This document shows, in pieces, positions 33,774-44,044 of a stretch of DNA of 49,766 bases. The DNA is from Myxococcales bacterium (GTDB lineage: Bacteria > Myxococcota_A > Polyangia > Polyangiales > Polyangiaceae), in contig JACPVJ010000092.1 of assembly GCA_016191785.1 (NCBI GenBank), forward strand, positions 1 through 49,766, in the 5' to 3' direction. The notes beneath the pieces are model-generated. The model saw nothing but the letters and a program-made list of their open reading frames with translations. It did not search any database and had not been told where the DNA came from. The first letter of the stretch is position 1; each line of letters starts with the position of its first letter. Position numbers and translations under genes: made by a program.

Positions 33774-34556
33774 TCACTGCCCGTACTTGATCAGCACGTT
33801 CCCACCGGCGTCGAGGCCCGGCGGCACCACGAAGATGCGCTCGCCACCCTCGGCGCGCTCGCACAGCGCGGCTAGACGCTCGGTGTCGGCCGCCGGGATC
33901 TTCTCGGCGGGCGTGCCGCCGGCGCGCCGCGCCATCGCGCCCGTCCAGGCGAGAGCGTCGGTGAGATCGCTCTCGTAGACGAAGCTCTTGGCGCGAAATT
34001 CGTGGGTGCCGGGCACCGACGAGACCACCCGAAGCGGACCCATGCGGGTGTGGACGCGAACCGCGGGGCTGGCCCACTGCGCCACGCCGCGCAAGCGCTT
34101 GGCCCGCAGCATCTTCAGGGTCAAGGCCTTCACCCAGGCGCCCGCCACGATCTTGGGCACCAGGCTGAGCAGCGACACGCCGATGAACGTGCCGGGCTCG
34201 ACGGTGGGGGCCGCGTAGTACGCCGCGGCGATGGCCACGTCGTCGGGACCCAGGTTCAGACGCTTGCGCGTGGGCACCTCCAAGAACCGCCCGTGGCACG
34301 CGAGCATGCCGATCGCTCCGGGGAGCAAGTACAGATCCGACAGCACCCAACCCGGCAGCGTCAGATCACCCGGGAAGGCCAGGGCGTTCGCGTCGCGATA
34401 GCGCTCGACCAAGCTCGGGTGCTGCTCGGCGGCGTAGAAGGTGGCCGAGCAGCCCGCCGGCATCAGATCGAGCGACGCGCGATTGGCCTGCGAGCCGAGC
34501 GCGGCCAGCGACAGATCGGGGTGGCGCCCGAAGAAGTCCCGAGCCAGCTCATCCAT
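33774..34556 (-). CDS. Protein of unknown function paired with amidinotransferase-like gene (260 aa)
   Basis: No family recognised. There is no signal peptide. The sequence mixes helices and strands, with hydrophobic stretches such as GWVLSDLYLLPGAIGMLACHG (about 89-109) and FIGVSLLSLVPKIVAGAWVKAL (about 145-166) that are probably buried rather than membrane-spanning. Two conserved-looking segments are LPTRKRLNLGPDDV-like and RVHTRMGPLRVVSS. The start at ATG 34556 overlaps the end of the upstream amidinotransferase-like gene by 8 bp (ATGGATGA), so the two are translationally coupled and probably serve one pathway. Confidence 0.7.
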   Translation of the reverse strand: MDELARDFFGRHPDLSLAALGSQANRASLDLMPAGCSATFYAAEQHPSLVERYRDANALAFPGDLTLPGWVLSDLYLLPGAIGMLACHGRFLEVPTRKRLNLGPDDVAIAAAYYAAPTVEPGTFIGVSLLSLVPKIVAGAWVKALTLKMLRAKRLRGVAQWASPAVRVHTRMGPLRVVSSVPGTHEFRAKSFVYESDLTDALAWTGAMARRAGGTPAEKIPAADTERLAALCERAEGGERIFVVPPGLDAGGNVLIKYGQ

Positions 34557-35469
34557 CGTCGGGCTCCGCCAAAATTTGCGCGCGTGTCGCGGCGAGCCGG
34601 TTTTCATCTGGGATGGTCAGCGTTTCACCCACGCCCGGCGCGTGGCACACGAGACACCGCGAGGCGCCCCCCGCCTTCTCGCAGAGCTCGGCCATCCGAA
34701 GCTCGATCACCTTCATGCCCAAGGCCGTGACCCGGTCCTTCACCCGTTTCGGCACGACGCTCGGCGCGAGCCAGCGCTCGCCGATCGGCAGCCCGTTGGT
34801 GGCATAAGAGCGGATTTCGCCCTCACTGACCGGATCGAGCCGCCACGCGCCGAACCGCGCGGCAAGCCGGTCGAGCCCGTCGCCGACGAGCACGTCGGGG
34901 CAGACCAGCAGCTTGTCGGCGTGGGGCAGCGGCAAGAGCGCCATGTTGCCGTGGAACGCCGGCTGACGCAGCTCGAGCACCAGCGCCTCGCCGTCGAAGT
35001 GCGAGAGCGCCGCCGTGAGCCCTTCGCGATCGGTGCGCCCGCCGAAGAACAGCAGGGTGGTGCCGTCGAAGCTCGCGACGTCCCCCTGCCCTTCCCAGAT
35101 ACCCGACCCTGGATCGATCACCTCGAAGCCGAGTCGCTGGGCCAGCGGGCCCCAGTGCTCGCGCTCACGCGCGCGGTGCGGAGCGGCCATTCGAGGCAAG
35201 AGGAAGCGTGGCCTGTCGCCGGATCGTCGGGCGGGCAAGACATGCCCCGCCTCGGCGGCATAGGGCATGCCGGTGAGCGCCGGATCGCTGGGCGGCAAGA
35301 CGACCACCGTGGCGCCCGCCGCTTCGATCGCTTCGGCCAAGGCCAACCACTCTTTGCGCGCCCGGAGCGGCGACACGTCGGCCGCCTGCTCGCTGCGGAA
35401 ATTGGCGCGCCCGCGCAGGGCCCAGCCGGTTCCCGGGGGAGACATCAAATACACGTCGCGATGGGTCAC
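34549..35469 (-). CDS. Amidinotransferase / DDAH-fold protein (306 aa)
   Basis: The pattern fits the guanidine-modifying superfamily (dimethylargininase, arginine deiminase, amidinotransferase): an acidic motif WEGQGDV (about 125-131), the His motif FHGNMALLPL (172-181) and a C-terminal GGASRCLVC (about 277-285) supplying the nucleophilic Cys. These enzymes attack the guanidinium carbon of arginine derivatives through a covalent thiouronium intermediate. The usual GGGxxxCxT context is altered, so activity is not assured. The start at 35469 is followed by the first strand (DVYLMSPP). It is divergent from the glycosidase-like lipoprotein, with 65 bp between starts. The co-translated partner is of unknown function. 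Confidence 0.78.
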   Translation of the reverse strand: MTHRDVYLMSPPGTGWALRGRANFRSEQAADVSPLRARKEWLALAEAIEAAGATVVVLPPSDPALTGMPYAAEAGHVLPARRSGDRPRFLLPRMAAPHRAREREHWGPLAQRLGFEVIDPGSGIWEGQGDVASFDGTTLLFFGGRTDREGLTAALSHFDGEALVLELRQPAFHGNMALLPLPHADKLLVCPDVLVGDGLDRLAARFGAWRLDPVSEGEIRSYATNGLPIGERWLAPSVVPKRVKDRVTALGMKVIELRMAELCEKAGGASRCLVCHAPGVGETLTIPDENRLAATRAQILAEPDDG

Positions 35470-35534
35470 GCCGGGGGAGTGTAGGCCAAGTCTTGGCCTG
35501 GAGGGGAAAGGCGCCGTACCGTTGCGGCTCGCCC

Positions 35535-36569
35535 ATGCGCCTCGTCGCCTTGGCCTTCGCGACCCTGCTCACGAGCTGCGGCACGCCCCCGCCAGCCGCG
35601 GCACCTCTGCCCCCGCGAGAGCCGGCAACCGAACCGACGGCCCAAGCGCCCCGCCCCGCCGACCCGCCGGTGGCGGGTCCGTCGGCGCCTGCCGCAGAGC
35701 CGCCGAAGAAGACCCCGTTCACCGTGGCGAAGGTCGCGCCGCCGCACGCTCGCTCGGCGCAGCCGGGCGACGGCGAGTGGAAGCCGGTGGCGGAAGTGGG
35801 CGAGAGCGAGGGCGAACCCCTGGCGCTGAGGACCACACTCCACCCCCACCCGATCCGCAAGGACGTCGAGGTGGTGATCATCGCCTTCGATCTGACCCGC
35901 AGCGATTTGGTCTGGGTGGCGGGGGCGAAGGAGCCCGAGAGCAAGACCGCCCCGGCCGACAAGCGCAAGGGCATCGTGCCCGCGGGCGATCAGGCTCGCC
36001 TGCTCGCCGCCTTCAACGGCGGCTTCATGGCGAAGCACGGCCGCTTCGGCGCCATGCTCGACGGCGCCGAGTTCCTGCCGCCGCGCGAGGGCGCCTGCAC
36101 GGTGGCGATCACCAAGGCGGGCGGCGTCGAGGTGGGCCCGTGGGAAGATCTCGCGGCGAAGAAGGCCGAGCTCGCGGCGTATCGCCAGACGCCGCCGTGC
36201 CTATTGCACGGCGGCCAGCCCCACGCGGCGATCCGCGGTGACTACAAGAAGTGGGGGCTCTCTGCCGAGGGTAAGCCCGAGATCCGGCGGACGGCGCTGG
36301 GCGTCGACACCACCGGGCGCGTGCTGATGTTCGGCCTGGGCGAGTGGGTCGAGCCGAAGGACATGGAGCTCGCGATGCGGGCGGCCGGCGCCAAGAGCGC
36401 GGCACAGCTGGACATCAACTGGAGCTACACGCGCTTCAACTTTTACGCGAAGAACGCCGAGGGCCACCTGGAAGTGAAGAGCACCCTGGTGCCCAAGCTG
36501 GTGCACGGCAAGCGGAGCTACGTCGGCGAGATCGCCGAGCGTGATTTTTTCTACGTACGCAAGAAGTGA
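35535..36569 (+). CDS. Phosphodiester glycosidase (NAGPA)-domain lipoprotein (344 aa)
   Basis: The start at 35535 yields a lipoprotein signal MRLVALAFATLLTSC (Cys15), followed by a Pro/Ala linker to about residue 75. The domain (about 95-340) resembles the NAGPA/phosphodiester glycosidase family: AAFNGGFMAKHGRFGAMLDG (158-177) is its hallmark, and LGVDTTGRVLMFG and AQLDINWSYTRF fit the later conserved blocks, though the usual DGGGS is here DINWS. Family members remove sugars from phosphodiester-linked glycans. An earlier ATG in frame (35493) lacks signal-like sequence. It reads in the same direction as the FG-GAP lipoprotein gene 44 bp downstream. Confidence 0.8.
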   Translation: MRLVALAFATLLTSCGTPPPAAAPLPPREPATEPTAQAPRPADPPVAGPSAPAAEPPKKTPFTVAKVAPPHARSAQPGDGEWKPVAEVGESEGEPLALRTTLHPHPIRKDVEVVIIAFDLTRSDLVWVAGAKEPESKTAPADKRKGIVPAGDQARLLAAFNGGFMAKHGRFGAMLDGAEFLPPREGACTVAITKAGGVEVGPWEDLAAKKAELAAYRQTPPCLLHGGQPHAAIRGDYKKWGLSAEGKPEIRRTALGVDTTGRVLMFGLGEWVEPKDMELAMRAAGAKSAAQLDINWSYTRFNFYAKNAEGHLEVKSTLVPKLVHGKRSYVGEIAERDFFYVRKK

Positions 36570-36613
36570 GGGCGCAGGCTGGCGGCGCACCGCCCGCGGT
36601 GTAACCTGCACGC

Positions 36614-38935
36614 ATGTGGCGAGCAGTCCGACTTGGCTTCGTGGTCTCGGCAGCGGCGGGCAGCATCGCGCTGGCCTGCGGGGGTGACGATGGCGGTGGC
36701 GACGTGGCCGGCGACTGCGGCGGCGGTTGCCCGGTCGGCGAGATTTGCAAGAACGGCACGTGCACGGCCGTCGGCGACTCCGGCGCCGGCGGCAGCGGCG
36801 GCTCGTCGAGCGGCGGCACCGGGGGGCTCAACCCCGACGGGCCGGCGTGCGCTGCGGACAAGCAGTGCGGCGACGTCTGCTGCGGGGCGGGCATGTTCTG
36901 CGCGCTCGGAACCGAGTGCGCGGTCGAGCAGGCCCCGTGCACGACCAACGACGAGTGCTGGTTCGACAGCTATTGCCTGAACGGGAAGTGCATTCCGTAC
37001 GGCATCCCGAAAGAGAAGAACAAGGACGAGACGTGCAAGGTCGCCATCAGCATCGACAAGATCGTGCCCTCGGTGCAGTGCCGCTGGACGGCGCCGCCGA
37101 CCGGGGACGCCCACCCGAACCACTTCCACGTGATGGCCACGCCGGTGGTCGTCGACCTCGATCTCGACGCTGATCCCAAGACGCTCTCGCCGTCCATCGT
37201 GTTCCCCACCTTCCCGACCGCGGGCAGCTACACTCAGCCCGGCATCTTGCGGGTGATCAGCGGGTCGGACTGCTCGCAGCAAGACAGCCTGAGCGACGCC
37301 GCCGACGCGGTGATGGCCCCCTCTTCGGTGGCTGTGGCCGATCTCGACGGTGACAAACGCGCAGAGATCATCGCGCCGGCGCACGGCGGCGGCATGCTGG
37401 CGTTCAAGTTCGACACCGCCGCCAAGAAGTTCAAGCGGCTGTGGCGCTCGGGCACCTGCACCGGGGGCAAGGGGCCGCCGACCACGCCCGACGCCACCGG
37501 CCCCGCCAAGTGGAGCGGGCCGAGCATCCACGACCTGAACGACGACGGAAAGCCCGAGATCATCTACGGAGCAGTGGTCTACGACTCCGAGGGTTGCATC
37601 GTCTCGAGCGCGCTGGGCTTCCCGGCGTACAGCGCGGGTTACGTGCCCGTCATCGCGGACGTGGACGAGGACGGCAAGATGGAGCTCGTGCAGGGCAACG
37701 CGATCCACGAGTGGGACTCGAGCACCAGCGCGTGGAAGCCCGAAGCGTACTTCATCGCCACGGGCAAGACCGCCGGCCAGGTGGCGGTGGCGGACCTCGG
37801 CAACTTTCCGCTGGCCGCATTCGGAAACAAAGACCGGGCCGAGGTGGTGGTGGTCTCGGCCGGCTCGGTGCGGGTCCAGACCCTGGAGGGCACGGTGATC
37901 TTCGGCCCGGTCGCCATTCCCGGCGGCGGCACCGGCGGCCCGCCCACCATCGCGGACTTCGACGGCGACGGGCGGCGCGAGTTTGCCAGCGCGGGCGGCG
38001 CCCAGTACGTCGTGTTCGACTTCGACTGCCTCGCGGGCGGCAGCGCAGCGGGCTGCGGCGGGCAGAGCAAGACCAGCGGCGTCTTGTGGCAACAGCCCTC
38101 GCAAGATCAGAGCTCGAACGTCACCGGCTCGAGCGTGTTCGACTTCGACGCCAACGGTTCGGCCGAGGCCGTGTACGCCGACGAGTGCTTCCTGCGCATC
38201 TACGAGGGCGCCACCGGCAAGGTCCTCTTCAGCGCGGCCCGCTCCAGCGGCACCACCTACGAGAACCCGGTGATCGTCGACGTGGACGGCGACTATCGCA
38301 CCGAGATCGTCTCGGCGGTGAACGACTACGCCGGATCGCTGGGCTGCCCCGCCGCCGATCCGTTGTTCACCGCCTCCAAGTTCGCGACGAACCACGGCAT
38401 CGTCGTGCTGCGCGACGAGCAAGACCGCTGGGCCTCGTCGCGGCCGGTCTGGAACCAACACGCCTACGCGGTCACGCACGTCGGCGATCACGGCGAGTCG
38501 CCCAAGACCAGCGCCGTGGCCATCAACTGGAAGGATCCGAAGCTCAACAACTTCCGCCAGAACGTGCAGGGTGGGCTCGACGCGCTCGGCGAGCCGGACC
38601 TCACCGCCGGTGGCGACGTGGGCGCGGTGAAGTGCAACGGCACCCTCGCGACGATCGAGGCCAAGGTCTGCAACCGCGGCACCTTGCCGATGGTGAGCGG
38701 CACCGAGGTCGCGTTCTTCGAAGGCAGCGAGACCGGAAAAGAGCTCTGCACCGCGCCCATCCCGGTGGCGCTGGGCGTGGGCGAGTGCTTGGTGGTCAGC
38801 TGTCAGGCTGAGCTCGGCAGCAAGACCATCGACGTCTTCGTCAAGGTCGACCCGAAGAGCCAGAGCAAAGAGTGCTGGGAGCAGAACAACGCCGCCCTCT
38901 ACAAGGGCGTGGCCTGCGGAAAGATCCCGCGCTGA
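36614..38935 (+). CDS. FG-GAP/VCBS repeat lipoprotein (773 aa)
   Basis: A large surface-type lipoprotein (lipobox ALAC, Cys22). After a Gly/Asp- and Gly/Ser-rich linker with several Cys-rich EGF-like stretches (CPVGEICKNGTC, CCGAGMFCALGTEC), residues about 165-640 carry integrin-alpha-like FG-GAP/VCBS repeats with calcium-binding loops: VADLDGDKRAEI, IHDLNDDGKPEI, IADVDEDGKMEL, IADFDGDGRREF, VFDFDANGSAEA and VDVDGDYRTEI. These would form a beta-propeller. The C-terminal 130 residues look like a CARDB/Ig-like beta domain with Cys pairs. Likely role: adhesion or ligand binding at the cell surface, which is inference. It is convergent with the PEGA-like gene, 3 bp apart. Confidence 0.9.
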   Translation: MWRAVRLGFVVSAAAGSIALACGGDDGGGDVAGDCGGGCPVGEICKNGTCTAVGDSGAGGSGGSSSGGTGGLNPDGPACAADKQCGDVCCGAGMFCALGTECAVEQAPCTTNDECWFDSYCLNGKCIPYGIPKEKNKDETCKVAISIDKIVPSVQCRWTAPPTGDAHPNHFHVMATPVVVDLDLDADPKTLSPSIVFPTFPTAGSYTQPGILRVISGSDCSQQDSLSDAADAVMAPSSVAVADLDGDKRAEIIAPAHGGGMLAFKFDTAAKKFKRLWRSGTCTGGKGPPTTPDATGPAKWSGPSIHDLNDDGKPEIIYGAVVYDSEGCIVSSALGFPAYSAGYVPVIADVDEDGKMELVQGNAIHEWDSSTSAWKPEAYFIATGKTAGQVAVADLGNFPLAAFGNKDRAEVVVVSAGSVRVQTLEGTVIFGPVAIPGGGTGGPPTIADFDGDGRREFASAGGAQYVVFDFDCLAGGSAAGCGGQSKTSGVLWQQPSQDQSSNVTGSSVFDFDANGSAEAVYADECFLRIYEGATGKVLFSAARSSGTTYENPVIVDVDGDYRTEIVSAVNDYAGSLGCPAADPLFTASKFATNHGIVVLRDEQDRWASSRPVWNQHAYAVTHVGDHGESPKTSAVAINWKDPKLNNFRQNVQGGLDALGEPDLTAGGDVGAVKCNGTLATIEAKVCNRGTLPMVSGTEVAFFEGSETGKELCTAPIPVALGVGECLVVSCQAELGSKTIDVFVKVDPKSQSKECWEQNNAALYKGVACGKIPR

Positions 38936-38938
38936 CCC

Positions 38939-39790
38939 TCAGAAGCGCCCGGTCAAGGTGCCGCCCGCACTTCGACTCGACGCGCGGAGGTCGAAGAAGA
39001 GCGGCGCGGCCCTGCCGGCGGCGGGCTTCGACGGCGCGGTGAACAAGAAATACGCCGCACCGGCCAGCGCCACGACGCCCACGCCGAGGGACACGTCACC
39101 CAAGAGATAGCTGGTTCGCACCGCGCTGACGTCGTCACTGGCGCAGTTGGGCTTGCAGGCAGCCAGGTCGTCCTCTTTCTTGCGACCGTCCAGGGCGAAG
39201 TAGGTGAACCCTGCGAGGCCGAGCACGCCGACCCCACCCAAGACCCAGGTGGCCGCGGGCACGCCGGCCCCCGCCGGCTCGGCCGGGCCCGAATCGCCCT
39301 GCGCGGGCCGGCGCTCGTCGCCGCCGCCACCACCGGCCAGCGTGGGCGAGAACTGAACCTCGACCCGGCGGTTGCGCTCGCCCACCCGAAGCAGCAGCTG
39401 CCGCAGCACCGGGTTCGCTCCGTCGCGTTCGAACCGCAGGGTGTGCTTGCCGGGGTTGAGCGCGATCGGCTGCCCTGTCAGCTCGCTGGCCACCTGGCTG
39501 CCATCGACCAGCACGCGCACGTCGGCGACGTCGCCGCCGTTGGCGTCGGTGGCCACGATCACCACCGACGGGACCTCGGACTGCACTTCGCCGAGCCACT
39601 TGGCGCAGTCGGCGCGGACCGCCGACGGGCACTCCGGACGGGCGCACGCCACGAGCTGATCGCTCGCCTCTTTCAGCTTCGCCGCCTTGCGAAGCTCTTG
39701 GGAGCTCGAGTGCGCGGTGACGCACGCCTGCTTGTCGCCGTCGGCCAATGCTGGCGACGCCCAACACGCGAGCAGCAGCATCGCGCTCAC
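38939..39790 (-). CDS. PEGA-like envelope protein coupled to a kinase (283 aa)
   Basis: A signal peptide (LLLACWASPALADG) is followed by a Cys-containing helical part (ACVTAHSSSQELRKAAK, ARPECPSAVRADC). Then comes a PEGA-like beta domain (about 95-165: VRVLVDGSQVASELTGQPIA, NPGKHTLRFERDG) and two hydrophobic segments (about 200-220 and 245-265) separated by a loop with two Cys. PEGA domains are surface or periplasmic binding modules often linked to Ser/Thr kinases in myxobacteria. The start is GTG at 39790, overlapping the kinase stop by 4 bp (GTGA); earlier in-frame codons lie inside the kinase gene. It is probably expressed with, and functionally tied to, that kinase. Confidence 0.82.
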   Translation of the reverse strand: MSAMLLLACWASPALADGDKQACVTAHSSSQELRKAAKLKEASDQLVACARPECPSAVRADCAKWLGEVQSEVPSVVIVATDANGGDVADVRVLVDGSQVASELTGQPIALNPGKHTLRFERDGANPVLRQLLLRVGERNRRVEVQFSPTLAGGGGGDERRPAQGDSGPAEPAGAGVPAATWVLGGVGVLGLAGFTYFALDGRKKEDDLAACKPNCASDDVSAVRTSYLLGDVSLGVGVVALAGAAYFLFTAPSKPAAGRAAPLFFDLRASSRSAGGTLTGRF

Positions 39791-41298
39791 AAGCACTCGG
39801 GCTTGAAGTGCTTCACTCCCTTGCTGTCGAAGAAGTATGGGGGCTCGCATGTTGCAGCGCCGGCCTTGGGTTGCGACCGGGGTCGCACTTTGCCAGAAAC
39901 CGGCCGCGGTCCGCTCGGGAGATTGCCGCTCGGGGCCGGAGCGTCGGCCATTTGGGCGCTTTCCTTCGGTGCCGGCGCGGTCGCTGAGGTCGCCGCAGAC
40001 GCGGCTCTGGCGGTCGTGGTGGGCGGGCTCGGGGCACCCGTCGACGGCGCCGCCGAAACGGCCGTGACGCGTCCGCTCTTCACCGCGCTGAACGCGCCGA
40101 TTCCCACCGCGACCACGCCCACGGCGACGAGCGCTGCGACCAGCGGCAGGCTCCAGGTCCGCCCGGACGCCGTCCGCCCCGTGGGCAAGTAGGACTTCGC
40201 GGTTCCTGCGCCCGTGCGCGACGGCTCGGAGCCCTCGTCCGGGGTCGAGGTTCGGTCCGGCAAGCTGGCGGCGCTCGGCCGCGACCACGACCCCGAGGTC
40301 GCCGGCGTGGCGTCCACGAGGTCCCGGGACTGCTCTTCGACGGTGGCAACCATCGCCGCGCGCGCCTGCAGCGCGTCGCTGGCCACCGAATCGACCCACG
40401 CCGCCACCTGCCGGGCGGTGGCGGGCGGGACGGCGTCCTCGATCGCCGATGCCATTTCGAAGGCGGTCTGGAAGCGCAGGCTTCGATCGGGCGAGAGCCC
40501 CTTCATCACGATCGCGTCCAGCTCTGGGGGAACCCCAGGGACCAACTGGGACGGTGGGGTGCTCGCCCCCTCGGCGATCGCGTGGGCGATCTTCCACTCG
40601 TTGTCGTCGTCGAACAACCGCCGCCCGGTCAAACACTCCCAGAGCACGACCGACGCCGCATAGACGTCCACGGTGCGGTCGACCTCACCGTGTTTCAGCT
40701 GCTCGGCCGCCATGTAGCGGATCTTGCCCTTGAGCTGACCCTCTCGCGTCTCTTGCAGTCGACCGGCAGCCTTGGCGACGCCGAAGTCCACGACCCGGGC
40801 CACCCCGTCGGCGCCGACGATCACGTTCTGCGGCGACACATCGCGGTGAATGACGTCGAGCGCACGACCGGACTCGTCTTTGGCGTCGTGCGCGGCGTGG
40901 AGCCCGTAGAGCACACCGGAAATGATGTTCGAGGCAATCGCCGCGGGCACCGCGGTGCCCTGCTTGCGCAGCCGCCCCAAGAGCTTGGCCAGCGACTCGC
41001 CGTGCACGTACTCCATGACGACCAGGATCTCGCCGTCGACCGCCACCACGTCGAGGGTCGAGACGACGTTCGGGTGTCGAATCCGGGCGACCAGCCGCGC
41101 CTCGTCGATCAACATCGAGACGAACTCGGGGTCTTCGGACAGGTAGGGATGCAGGCGCTTGATGGCGACGGTGCGAGCGAACCCCGCCTGGCCCAGCAGA
41201 CGCCCGAGGTGCACGGCCGCCATCCCACCCGCGGCGATTTGCGCGAACAGCGCATATCGCCCGATGATGCGGGGGCCGGCGTCGGGCTGTCCCACCAT
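39787..41298 (-). CDS. Membrane Ser/Thr protein kinase, myxobacterial type (503 aa)
   Basis: The kinase domain (about 15-285) has a glycine loop IAAGGMAAVH, Lys47 (VAIKRLH), HRDVSPQN (151-158, the variant common in myxobacterial kinases) and VVDFGVAK (169-176), then KGKIRYMAAEQ. A Ser/Thr/Pro-rich linker leads to one transmembrane helix (about 385-407). The outer part is mostly Ala/Pro/Thr-rich and ends in a Cys-bracketed tail, CEPPYFFDSKG through FKPEC, which I recall seeing at the ends of related Polyangiales kinases. The overlap with the PEGA-like gene suggests a sensor pair. Targets unknown. Confidence 0.92.
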   Translation of the reverse strand: MVGQPDAGPRIIGRYALFAQIAAGGMAAVHLGRLLGQAGFARTVAIKRLHPYLSEDPEFVSMLIDEARLVARIRHPNVVSTLDVVAVDGEILVVMEYVHGESLAKLLGRLRKQGTAVPAAIASNIISGVLYGLHAAHDAKDESGRALDVIHRDVSPQNVIVGADGVARVVDFGVAKAAGRLQETREGQLKGKIRYMAAEQLKHGEVDRTVDVYAASVVLWECLTGRRLFDDDNEWKIAHAIAEGASTPPSQLVPGVPPELDAIVMKGLSPDRSLRFQTAFEMASAIEDAVPPATARQVAAWVDSVASDALQARAAMVATVEEQSRDLVDATPATSGSWSRPSAASLPDRTSTPDEGSEPSRTGAGTAKSYLPTGRTASGRTWSLPLVAALVAVGVVAVGIGAFSAVKSGRVTAVSAAPSTGAPSPPTTTARAASAATSATAPAPKESAQMADAPAPSGNLPSGPRPVSGKVRPRSQPKAGAATCEPPYFFDSKGVKHFKPECL

Positions 41299-41365
41299 GA
41301 CCGGCTAGCCTAGCAGACCCTGGGGGGCGGACGAGGCTCGCCGCCCGCGGGGCGGCTGTCGAGGC

Positions 41366-42691
<1,326 letters not shown>

Positions 42692-42695
42692 GCGC

Positions 42696-44027
42696 TCAGT
42701 TCTTGCCCTGCGGGTGGCAGTCCAGGCAGAAGCCCGGGGGCGCCGCGCCGGAAGGATATCCCTTCTGGCCCGAGTGCTTCGAGTCCATCTTCGACCTGCT
42801 GTGTTGCCCGGTGTGACAGCCCACGCAGTCGGCGTTGCCCTTGCCGTTCGGGCCCAGCTTCGAGTTGTGACACTCGGCGCAGGCGAACGCCTTGTGCGGC
42901 CCCGCCTTGATCGGGAACTTGGTCTCGGGGTGCCCCGCGCCCGAGGCGGGCTTCCAGGCCGTGGTGCCGTGGCAGTCGGTGCAGACCTTCGAGAACCCGG
43001 AGTGCCCGGGATACGGGCTCGCGTTGAAGTCGGCCAGATGGCAGCCGACGCAGGTGTTTGCCGTCCCCTTGTAGACCGGCGGGCTGCCGGTGTGACACTT
43101 GGCGCACGCGAGCCCCGTGTGGGCACCGGTGAGGGGCCATTGATGCGCGACCGTGGCCGCTGGCTTCCAGCCGACGGTCGTGTGGCAGTCGCCGCAGGTC
43201 TTCGGAAACACTTGGTGCCCGGGGTACGGGCTCTGGTCGTAGTCGGCCTGGTGGCAGCTCGCGCAGGCGGTGCTGGTGCCCTGGTACACGGGCGGATTGC
43301 CGGTGTGGCACGCGGTGCACGCCGCTTTGGCATGGGCGCCGTTCAGCGCCCACGGATGCTTGAAGGGCGAGGCCGGCTTCCACGCGAAGGTGGTGTGACA
43401 ATCGCTGCAGGTCGTCGGGAACGTCTGGTGCCCGGGGTACGGGCTCTGGTCGTAGTCGGCCTGGTGGCACCCCACGCAGGCTTTCGGCGTGCCCTTGAAC
43501 ACGTTATTTGCGTGGCAGGCCTTGCACTCGATCACGGCGTGCGCTCCGGTCAGCGCAAACGGGTGCGCCACGGGTGAGGCAGGCTTCCACGCCAGCGTGT
43601 TGTGGCAGTCGTCGCAGCCGAGGGGGAACGTCTGGTGGCCGGGGTACGGGCTCTGGTCGTAGTCGGCCTGATGGCACCCCACGCACTCGGTCGGCAGGCC
43701 GTCGTACTTGGGCGGGTCGCCGTGGCACGCGACGCAACCCGCCTTCGCATGAGCGCCCGCCAACGGAAACGGATGCTGGAACTTGGCCGGCACCCACGCG
43801 CTCTCTGTGTGACAGTCGGCGCACTGCTTCGAGAAGAGTCCAGGGTGCGGCGGTTTGCTGGTCTGCGTGTATTCGGCCTCGTGGCAGATCACACACTGGC
43901 GATCGCGGATCTCGACGTGGTCGCCGGCGTCGCCCGTCAGGCCACCGCACGCGCCCGCGAACGCCGCCGTGCCGAGAGCAAACAGCAGCGCGACGTCAAG
44001 AACTTTCTGATTGGTCACCGCGGCCAC
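42696..44027 (-). CDS. Predicted 17-heme cytochrome c (443 aa)
   Basis: Seventeen CxxCH sites can be counted from CVICH near residue 45 to CLDCH at the end. The N-terminus is an export signal (VLDVALLFALGTAAFAGAC); the AGAC could be a lipobox, though -3 is Ala rather than Leu/Val, so lipidation is uncertain. The centre is built from four units of about 70 residues, each with three haem sites and phrases such as CHQADYDQSPYPGHQ and AWKPASP. Extra His residues supply axial ligands. I take GTG 44027 as start because AGGGA precedes it; GTG 44018 is an alternative and TTG 44063 would be longer. It leads an operon with the FAD oxidoreductase and is divergent from the cytochrome b-like gene. Confidence 0.9.
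   Translation of the reverse strand: MAAVTNQKVLDVALLFALGTAAFAGACGGLTGDAGDHVEIRDRQCVICHEAEYTQTSKPPHPGLFSKQCADCHTESAWVPAKFQHPFPLAGAHAKAGCVACHGDPPKYDGLPTECVGCHQADYDQSPYPGHQTFPLGCDDCHNTLAWKPASPVAHPFALTGAHAVIECKACHANNVFKGTPKACVGCHQADYDQSPYPGHQTFPTTCSDCHTTFAWKPASPFKHPWALNGAHAKAACTACHTGNPPVYQGTSTACASCHQADYDQSPYPGHQVFPKTCGDCHTTVGWKPAATVAHQWPLTGAHTGLACAKCHTGSPPVYKGTANTCVGCHLADFNASPYPGHSGFSKVCTDCHGTTAWKPASGAGHPETKFPIKAGPHKAFACAECHNSKLGPNGKGNADCVGCHTGQHSRSKMDSKHSGQKGYPSGAAPPGFCLDCHPQGKN
43008..43835. repeat. Tandem 207-213-bp coding repeats in the 17-heme gene
   Basis: The string GGGGTACGGGCTCTGGTCG recurs at 43221, 43434 and 43641, with a diverged copy (GGGATACGGGCTC) at 43008, so units are 213, 213 and 207 bp. 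Each encodes about 70 residues with three haem motifs. The near-identity of the central copies points to recent internal duplication and possible copy-number change between strains. Confidence 0.9.
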
Positions 44028-44044
44028 TCGTGTATTTTCCCTGC

